Below, piece after piece: positions 40,507 to 46,366 of a DNA stretch of 46,366 nucleotides. The position numbers and the translations under genes are program-made. Below the pieces are notes generated by a model. It searched no databases, was not told the DNA's origin, and saw nothing but the letters and a program-made list of their open reading frames with translations. Position 1 is the first letter of the stretch; the number at the start of each line of letters is the position of its first letter. Origin of the DNA: DATLFI01 sp035524895 (GTDB taxonomy: Bacteria; Acidobacteriota; Thermoanaerobaculia; Multivoradales; Multivoraceae); contig DATLFI010000360.1 in NCBI GenBank assembly GCA_035524895.1, forward strand, positions 1-46,366. The letters run 5' to 3'.

Positions 40507-41073
40507 TCAGCGTCTCGGCGCTCCGTGACGGTGGAGAAACGCCTCGAGATCGGCCCAACGCGAGTCGCCGGGCGGAGCGCATTCGCACCGCGCAGCGTTG
40601 AGGTCGGCACCGCAGGTCGGGCACAGACCGGCGCAATCTGGCCTGCAGAGCGGCTTCATCGGCAGGTTGAGCACCACTTGCTCGGTCACCAGCGGCTCGG
40701 TCGAGACCTCGTCACCGAGGATCCGGACCACCCCGAGCTCGTCCTCCTCCAGCCGTCCTAGCTCGTCCGAAGGCTCGCCGTCGGACGAGGCATCCTCACC
40801 GCCGTCGGCGTCGCCGGCCTGCTGCAGCACCAGATGGAGATCGAGGTCGACCTGCTGGTCGAACGGTTCGAGACAGCGGTCGCACTGGAGACGCTGCACG
40901 TAGCCGAGCGTGGCGTGAAAGTGGAAGCCCGGATCGACGAAGCTCGCGGTGCCGCGGCACCGCACCGGCGAGAGATCGAGGAGCTCCGGAGCGTCCAGCG
41001 ATCCCGCCGGAATCTCGAGCGTCTCGTCCCAGCGGACCGGCGCGACGCGGACTTGGTCGAGGCTGATGTACAC
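40507..41073 (-). CDS. DUF177/YceD-family protein
   Basis: 188 residues from GTG 41073, chosen because it has a GGGAGAAGG site and lies after the stop of the upstream gene at 41100. Typical YceD blocks: the beta start (SLDQVRVAPVRWDETLEIPA), Cys pair in QCDRCLEPFD, the acidic middle, and the zinc-like CRPDCAGLCPTCGADLN with a further Cys in RCECAPPG. YceD proteins affect 23S rRNA accumulation in plants and E. coli. The conserved linkage to rpmF fits a ribosome role. Confidence 0.9.
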   Translation of the reverse strand: MYISLDQVRVAPVRWDETLEIPAGSLDAPELLDLSPVRCRGTASFVDPGFHFHATLGYVQRLQCDRCLEPFDQQVDLDLHLVLQQAGDADGGEDASSDGEPSDELGRLEEDELGVVRILGDEVSTEPLVTEQVVLNLPMKPLCRPDCAGLCPTCGADLNAARCECAPPGDSRWADLEAFLHRHGAPRR

Positions 41074-41099
41074 GGCCTTCTCCCGGTTGAGCTCGTCGA

Positions 41100-42485
41100 T
41101 CAGGGCGGTGGCTTCGCCGCGTCGGACTGCCTCCAGCGAACGACCATGCCCTCGTCGCCACCCAACACGATGACATGCTCGAGAGATTCCACACGCGCCA
41201 GCACCCCCGCCGCCAGGCTCCAGCGACGAGCCTCGCCGGGATCGACCAACGGGAGGTTCTCGAGGGCGCCGGCCACCTCCTCCGCGATCCGCCGGAGGGC
41301 TGCGGGCCGCACCCACGACGAGAACACTGTCGCGTTGGTCAGGTCACCTCCATCGGCGAGGGGCGACCGCGTCGCAGCCCAGCTCTCGGCCAGCCGGCGG
41401 CCGGCCTGGAGCGCCGGCTCGTCGAACGCGGTGATCTCCCAGCCGGCGTGCGTCTCCGAGAGGAGGGTCGCATCGAGCCTGCGGGCCAGAGCCTCCACCG
41501 GCAGTACCGGACGCATCCCCGCCTCGCCGTGAAGCGGCCGCTCCAGGCTCGCGGCGCTCGGCAGCCGCCAGACTCCAGGCTCGGCCGGCACACTCGGCGC
41601 CAGCAGCAGGAGCCCCGTCGTCGTGCTCCACGAGAGCTCGCCCCCGTCATCGCGACCCGAGCGGGACGCCACCCGGTTCTCGTACCAGCATGCCGCCACC
41701 AGGTGCGAACCATCCTCGTCCGTGCAGGCTGCGAGGTGCGACGCCTCGCTGGCTTCGAGGCGATCGTCGAAGACGAGGCCTGACTCTTCATCTCGCAGCG
41801 CCACCAGTCGAGCGCGCCCAGGCTCAGGCAGCAGCAGTCCCCACGCCGCCGCGCCGTCCAAGGCGCGAGGCAACGCCAGTCCCGCCAACGACTCGCGGTC
41901 GAGCGCGAGGGCAGCGACCAGCGGCGTGCCCGCTGTTCTGTCCGCCGCCTCCGATCTGGGTTGGCTGGGGTCCACGTCTCGGCGACCGGGTGCCTTGCCC
42001 ACCACGACGACCCAGGTCGTTCCGCGCCACGAGACCTCGACCCAGTCGCCGCGATGCTGGAAGCGGCCGGTGCGTAGCCAGGGGTTGCCGCTCAGAGCCC
42101 CGGCGAGCCGACCGACCATAGCCCACACCGGATAGACAGCCACCACGACGGTGGTCGACTCGGCGGAGCGAGCCAGCGCCAGCTCGCGCGCCGGTGGCAC
42201 TCGAAGCGGCCCGAAGCGCGGCAGCGCTCCGGCAGCCGCCTCGATGGCATCGAGCCCGGCGGCGGCGAGCGGGCTCTGGTGTGGAAACGGCAGCCACAGC
42301 CTGATGCCTGGTGCCGAGGCCCACGTCGCCCCCGCCGGCGTCCGCGGGTCGAGCGGCACCGGACGCCAGCGTGGCAGGTACCAGAAGGCCACGTGCCCCG
42401 AGACCAGGAGCAGGGTCACCGCGCCAGCGGCGAGGAGGCCGTAGCGCGGGCGGCGGCGGGGCGAAGATCTCGGCGGCGACTTCAT
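41100..42485 (-). CDS. Membrane-anchored protein of unknown function
   Basis: 461 residues from ATG 42485. A basic head (residues 1-14) and one membrane helix (GLLAAGAVTLLLVSGHVAFW) suggest a periplasmic body held in the inner membrane. The body has segments like STTVVVAVYPVWAMVGRLAG, GDWVEVSWRGTTWVVVVGKA and SWSTTTGLLLLAPSVPAEPG, with no motif I recognise. It resembles 'DUF3352-like' periplasmic proteins only in general layout. Its stop lies 26 bases from the DUF177 start, so it may be co-transcribed at the head of the fab cluster. Confidence 0.72.
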   Translation of the reverse strand: MKSPPRSSPRRRPRYGLLAAGAVTLLLVSGHVAFWYLPRWRPVPLDPRTPAGATWASAPGIRLWLPFPHQSPLAAAGLDAIEAAAGALPRFGPLRVPPARELALARSAESTTVVVAVYPVWAMVGRLAGALSGNPWLRTGRFQHRGDWVEVSWRGTTWVVVVGKAPGRRDVDPSQPRSEAADRTAGTPLVAALALDRESLAGLALPRALDGAAAWGLLLPEPGRARLVALRDEESGLVFDDRLEASEASHLAACTDEDGSHLVAACWYENRVASRSGRDDGGELSWSTTTGLLLLAPSVPAEPGVWRLPSAASLERPLHGEAGMRPVLPVEALARRLDATLLSETHAGWEITAFDEPALQAGRRLAESWAATRSPLADGGDLTNATVFSSWVRPAALRRIAEEVAGALENLPLVDPGEARRWSLAAGVLARVESLEHVIVLGGDEGMVVRWRQSDAAKPPP

Positions 42486-42608
42486 CGACGATCACGGGAC
42501 CCAAGACCTGACGCCCCCGAGTGTAGGACAGAGATCCCCTCGTCGAGGCTGCCGGCGACGGCGCGATAGAGTCCACGCGGTCTCTGCCGCGGGCTCGCGG
42601 GTCTGTCA

Positions 42609-43727
42609 ATGCCCAGCACTATCGCGATCGATGCGCGCAAGCTGCGCGACTTCGGTATCGGCACCTACGTCCGCAACTTGGTGCGCGAGCTTGCCGTCCT
42701 CGACCGTGACAGCCAGTATCTGCTGTTCGTGCGGCCGGACTACGACGGCAGCCTCGACGATCTGCCGGAGAACTTCCGGCTGCTGACCGAGCGCTCTGCC
42801 GTCTACTCGGTGCGCGAGCTGGTGGCGATGAGCTGGAGCCTCTATCGCCTGAAGGTGGATCTCTACCACGCCACGCACTACGTCCTGCCCGGGTTCGTCC
42901 CGTGCCCGACCGTAGTCACGATCCACGACATCATCCACCTGCTCTTTCCGGACTACCTGCCCAACCGGCTGGCGCACTACTACGCCCACCGGATGATCCG
43001 CCGCAGCCTGGTGCGAGGGAACGCCATCATTGCGGTTTCGCAGAACACCCGCGACGACCTCGCCTCGTACTTCCAGCTCGGCACCAAGAAGATCCACGTC
43101 ATCTACAACGGCGCGGAGGCGGCCTTTCGGAAGCAGCTCCCGCCCGACGAGCTGCAGGCGATCCTGGAGTCGCTCGGGCTGCGCGCGCCGTACCTGCTCT
43201 TCGTGGGCAACCCCAAGCCGCACAAGAACCTCGACAGCACGGTGCAGGCATACGCCCGCGCCCGCGAGCTCGCGGACTTCGACGCGTCGCTGGTCTGTGT
43301 GGGCGCCCGCGCCGGCACCGACTTCAAGCTGCGACAACGAGCCGCTCAGCTCGGCATCGAAGGAGAAGTCGTGGTCCTAGGGCACGTCGCGCAGGAGGCG
43401 CTGCCCGCGATCTACCAGGGCGCCTCCCTGTTCCTCTACCCCACCCTCTACGAGGGCTTCGGGCTCCCAGTGATCGAGGCCATGGCGTCCGGCACGCCTG
43501 TGATCACGTCCAACAATTCGGCCCTGCGCGAGGTCGCCGGCGGCTACGCGCACCTGGTCGACCCGCTCGACATCGAGGAGATCGCGCGAGCCATCGCCCA
43601 CTGCATGACCGACGAGGCGCATCGCGAGAACCTCTGCAAGCTGGGCCTACGCCGCGCCGAGACCTTCCAGTGGTCCAAGACCGCGGAACAGACGCTGGCG
43701 CTCTACCGGCAGGTGCTCGCGCCGTGA
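42609..43727 (+). CDS. Family 4 glycosyltransferase
   Basis: 372 residues. GT-B fold with the N-terminal acceptor domain (IAIDARKLRDFGIGTYVRNL, TVVTIHDIIHLLFPDYLPN) and the donor domain (APYLLFVGNPKPHKNLDSTV). The GT4 donor site EX7E is present in EGFGLPVIEAMASGTPV, between the two Glu residues. It probably transfers a hexose from a nucleotide sugar during exopolysaccharide synthesis. The stop overlaps the next GTG by four bases. Confidence 0.92.
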   Translation: MPSTIAIDARKLRDFGIGTYVRNLVRELAVLDRDSQYLLFVRPDYDGSLDDLPENFRLLTERSAVYSVRELVAMSWSLYRLKVDLYHATHYVLPGFVPCPTVVTIHDIIHLLFPDYLPNRLAHYYAHRMIRRSLVRGNAIIAVSQNTRDDLASYFQLGTKKIHVIYNGAEAAFRKQLPPDELQAILESLGLRAPYLLFVGNPKPHKNLDSTVQAYARARELADFDASLVCVGARAGTDFKLRQRAAQLGIEGEVVVLGHVAQEALPAIYQGASLFLYPTLYEGFGLPVIEAMASGTPVITSNNSALREVAGGYAHLVDPLDIEEIARAIAHCMTDEAHRENLCKLGLRRAETFQWSKTAEQTLALYRQVLAP

Positions 43728-44896
43728 CGGCGGCGGTCGAGCAGGTTGCTGCGCCGCGCGTCGCACTGGTGCACGATTGGCTCACCGGCATGCGCGGCGG
43801 CGAGAAGGTGCTCGCGAGATTAGCGTCACGCTTCCCCGGCGCGCCGATCTTCACCCTCTTCCGCTTTCCGGGCACCGTGGAAACCACGCTCGAGAGTCGA
43901 GAGGTACGCACCAGCTTCCTGCAGCGCGCGCCCGGGCTTCGCCGCTGGTACCGCCACTACCTGCCGCTCTTCCCCGCCGCGATCGAGGACCTCGATCTCG
44001 CGGCGTTCGATCTCGTCGTCAGCTCCAGCCACTGCGTCGCCAAGGGCGTGCTGCCGGCGCCGGGCGCCTTCCACGTCTGCTACTGCCACACGCCGATGCG
44101 CTACGCGTGGGACCAGGAACGCGCCTACTTCCCGCGCCGCCAGGGTTTGGTCGCGCGCGCGCGCGGCCTGGCGCTCGCGCGACTGCGCACCTGGGACGTC
44201 GCCTCGGCCGCGCGGGTCGACCTCTTCCTCGCCAACTCCACGTTCGTGGCCGAGCGCATCCGTCGCTACTACCGTCGCCGCGCTCAGGTACTGCCGCCGC
44301 CCGTCGACGTCGACTTCTTCACTCCGGGCAACGACGGCGCGACGCGACACCACGACGGCTACATCCTGAGCGTGGCCGCGCTCTCGCCCTACAAGCAGCA
44401 CGAGATCGCGATCGAGGCGGCGACGATCACCGGCTCGCGACTGCGCATCGTCGGCGACGGCCCGCTCCGACCGGAGCTCGAGCGCCGCTCCGACGGGCGG
44501 GTCGAGCTGCTCGGTCGCGTGGAGGGAGAGAAGCTCCGCGCGCTCTATCGAGGCGCCGACGCCTTCGTGCAGCCGGCAGTCGAGGACTTCGGCATCGCCG
44601 CGGTCGAGGCCCTGGCCTGCGGCGTGCCGGTGATAGCGGCGGGCCGTGGCGGGGTCACCGACATAGTAGAGGACGGCCGGCACGGCGTCCTGTACCATCC
44701 CGCTACTGGTGCCAAGGGTCTGGCCGGCGCGATTGACAGATGCCGCCAAAAGCGGTTCAATTCGTTGGATCTAAGGAGTCGAGCCGAGCATTTCTCCCGG
44801 CAGCGCTTCGACGAGCGCTTCCAGAGCGTGCTCGAGAAACGGCTGCCGATTCGCCTGCGGCGCCTCCTGGAGCCGGGAGGCGGCGCAGGACCCTGA
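43724..44896 (+). CDS. Family 4 glycosyltransferase
   Basis: 390 residues from GTG 43724, overlapping the upstream gene (GTGA). The acceptor domain opens with RVALVHDWLTGMRGGEKVL and contains VSSSHCVAKGV and CYCHTPMRYAWDQERAYF. The donor domain has YILSVAALSPYKQHEIAIEA, RLRIVGDGPLRPELE and the EX7E motif in EDFGIAAVEALACGVPV. Close in style to WbaZ-like mannosyltransferases of O-antigen and EPS operons. Sugar specificity is not readable. Confidence 0.92.
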   Translation: MTAAVEQVAAPRVALVHDWLTGMRGGEKVLARLASRFPGAPIFTLFRFPGTVETTLESREVRTSFLQRAPGLRRWYRHYLPLFPAAIEDLDLAAFDLVVSSSHCVAKGVLPAPGAFHVCYCHTPMRYAWDQERAYFPRRQGLVARARGLALARLRTWDVASAARVDLFLANSTFVAERIRRYYRRRAQVLPPPVDVDFFTPGNDGATRHHDGYILSVAALSPYKQHEIAIEAATITGSRLRIVGDGPLRPELERRSDGRVELLGRVEGEKLRALYRGADAFVQPAVEDFGIAAVEALACGVPVIAAGRGGVTDIVEDGRHGVLYHPATGAKGLAGAIDRCRQKRFNSLDLRSRAEHFSRQRFDERFQSVLEKRLPIRLRRLLEPGGGAGP

Positions 44897-44950
44897 GGCT
44901 TTCGTTCTAGCGCCTGTTTCTTTCATTCTCTTGTTTTCGGGGGAGCTCTC

Positions 44951-46366
44951 GTGATCCGCCAGCGCCACCGCGAGAACATCGTCCTGTTCCTCGCCGGCGA
45001 CCTCCTCGCCACGCTCGCCGCCTTCTTTGCCGCCTGGTACCTGCGGTTCGATCTGGCGATCGTGCCGCTGACCAAGGACGTTCCCGAGTTCGCGCCCTAC
45101 CTGCTGCTGCTGCCGTTCATCGTGGTGGTGTGGCCGGTGGTCTACTACTTCCACGGGCTGTACCAGATCCGTCGAGGCCAGAGCCGCGTCGAAGAGCTCT
45201 TCACGCTGGTCAGCGCGCAGGCGCTCGCCACGATCATCCTGGCCGGCATCACGACGTTCTACCGGCCCCCGCGCGAACCAGGCAGCCTCGAGTACTTCAC
45301 CTACAGCCGCGCTTTCCTCGCCCTGTTCGTGGCGGTCGCGGTGGTCCTCGTCGCCGGCACGCGCTTCTCGCTGCGTGCCGCGCTGCGCGAGCTGCGCCAG
45401 CGCGGGCACTCCCTGCGACGGATCCTGGTGATCGGCGCCGGCCGCGCCGGCACCGACATCGCGCAGAAGCTGCTGAGCCATCGCGAGCTCGGCTTCCGCG
45501 TCGCGGGCTTCCTGGACGACGACCCGAGCCTCCAAGGCCGCCGCCTGTTCGACGTGCCGGTGCTAGGCCGGCTGCCCGACGTGGCCGAGGTGCTCGAGCG
45601 CGAGCGGATCGACCAGGTGGTGATCGCGCTGCCGCTCGAGGCGCACAAGAAGATCCTGCGCATCCTCGATCAGGTGTCGAGCGAGTGCGTCGAGGTGCGC
45701 CTGGTGCCCGACATCCTGCAGTACGCGACCCTGCGCGCGACGCTGGAGGATCTCGACGGCACCCCGATGATCAACCTGTCGCAGGTGCCGCTGCAGGGCT
45801 GGCAGAGCCTGGCCAAACGCGGCATGGATCTCTTGATCTCGTCGGCGGCGATGCTGGTGCTGATGCCCTTCCTACCCTTCGTCGCGCTCGCGATCTGGCT
45901 CGAGGACCGCGGACCGATCTTCTACCGCCAAGAGCGCATGGGCCTCGACGGCAGGCCGTTCCAGATGATCAAGCTGCGCTCGATGCGGGTCGACGCCGAG
46001 GCCAGCACTGGTCCGATCTGGGCCGTCGAGCAGGACCCTCGCCGCACCCGCCTCGGCTCCTTCCTGCGGCGCACCTCGCTCGACGAGCTGCCCCAGCTGT
46101 GGAACATCTTCAAGGGTGAGATGTCGATCGTCGGCCCGCGTCCCGAGCGCCCTGCCTTCGTGAGCGAGTTCAAGCACAAGATCCCGAACTACATGCTCCG
46201 GCATCGCGTCAAGTCGGGCATGACCGGCTGGGCACAGGTCCATGGCTGGCGCGGCAACACCTCGATCAAGAAGCGCATCCAGTACGACCTCTACTACATC
46301 GAGAACTGGAGCCTGGGGCTCGATCTGAAGATCCTCTGGATGACGCTCAAGACCGGCTGGCTGCAC
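44951..46366 (+). CDS. Polyprenyl glycosylphosphotransferase of exopolysaccharide synthesis (C-terminus cut)
   Basis: 472 codons from GTG 44951 (GGGGGAG just upstream); the frame is open at the right edge and probably lacks only a few residues. Four to five membrane helices at 8-130 (IVLFLAGDLLATLAAFFAAW), then a nucleotide-binding middle domain (RILVIGAGRAGTDIAQKLLS), a fifth helix (LLISSAAMLVLMPFLPFVAL), and the catalytic domain GPIFYRQERMGLDGRPFQMI, KLRSM, SLDELPQLWNIFKGEMSIVG, PRPERP. It transfers a sugar-1-phosphate to undecaprenyl phosphate and so starts the repeat unit. It follows two glycosyltransferases, so the EPS operon continues past the window. Confidence 0.95.
   Translation, partial: MIRQRHRENIVLFLAGDLLATLAAFFAAWYLRFDLAIVPLTKDVPEFAPYLLLLPFIVVVWPVVYYFHGLYQIRRGQSRVEELFTLVSAQALATIILAGITTFYRPPREPGSLEYFTYSRAFLALFVAVAVVLVAGTRFSLRAALRELRQRGHSLRRILVIGAGRAGTDIAQKLLSHRELGFRVAGFLDDDPSLQGRRLFDVPVLGRLPDVAEVLERERIDQVVIALPLEAHKKILRILDQVSSECVEVRLVPDILQYATLRATLEDLDGTPMINLSQVPLQGWQSLAKRGMDLLISSAAMLVLMPFLPFVALAIWLEDRGPIFYRQERMGLDGRPFQMIKLRSMRVDAEASTGPIWAVEQDPRRTRLGSFLRRTSLDELPQLWNIFKGEMSIVGPRPERPAFVSEFKHKIPNYMLRHRVKSGMTGWAQVHGWRGNTSIKKRIQYDLYYIENWSLGLDLKILWMTLKTGWLH

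Noticed and set aside
1..46366. CRISPR array, transposase, integrase, tRNA or rRNA
   Set aside because: I saw no regularly spaced repeats, no mobile-element protein and no cloverleaf or rRNA signature on reading both strands; a dedicated RNA search was not possible.

Overview
The window is GC-rich, gene-dense bacterial chromosome with no rRNA, tRNA, insertion sequence, phage gene or CRISPR array that I can see. The gene repertoire suggests an Acidobacteriota-like organism: an Oar-type TonB-dependent receptor with a carboxypeptidase-regulatory domain, CRTAC1 and TPR partner proteins, an ECF sigma factor next to a TPR-tailed Ser/Thr kinase, a TMTC-like TPR membrane protein and a ScyD-like propeller protein. 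This placement is an inference from gene content; no marker phylogeny was possible.

Layout. 1-504: C-terminally cut P1/DmpA-family peptidase (-). 672-6468 (+): VOC protein, sulfatase-like lipoprotein, arylsulfotransferase lipoprotein, then a MoxR ATPase and CoxE-type VWA protein that overlap. 6491-10933 (-): three coupled genes of unknown function, the second and third apparently one gene split by a one-base frame change near 9245. 11119-13107 (-): TMTC-like membrane/TPR protein. 13182-23882 (-): TonB-dependent receptor, TPR protein, CRTAC1/ASPIC-UnbV protein, lipase maturation factor and AbgT-type transporter. The upper four genes of this block are spaced 0-10 bases apart or overlap, so they are probably one transcript; the receptor follows after about 260 bases. 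23989-25482 (-): a gamma-glutamylcyclotransferase-like domain in one uninterrupted frame with phosphoserine aminotransferase SerC.

25528-32988 (+): cardiolipin synthase, molybdopterin oxidoreductase, a C-terminal scrap of a SpoIIE/PP2C phosphatase, an exported PI3/4-kinase/HipA-fold protein, an ECF sigma factor, and a Ser/Thr kinase-TPR gene with its catalytic middle missing. 33046-34335 (-): exported ScyD-like propeller. 34480-42485 (-): the classical phospholipid and fatty-acid block, in transcription order: a membrane-anchored protein of unknown function, DUF177/YceD, rpmF, plsX, fabH, fabD, fabG, acpP, fabF. A probable intrinsic terminator lies between acpP and fabF. 42609-46366 (+): start of an exopolysaccharide operon with two GT4 glycosyltransferases and a polyprenyl glycosylphosphotransferase that runs off the window.

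How the parts fit. The fab block makes malonyl-ACP, runs initiation and elongation, and supplies acyl-phosphate for phospholipids; cardiolipin synthase acts further down the same lipid pathway. The receptor-CRTAC1-TPR block looks like an envelope uptake or surface-binding system of unknown substrate and is the best candidate for an undescribed system. The signalling stretch at 29-33 kb contains two broken genes and may be a site of deletion or of assembly error.
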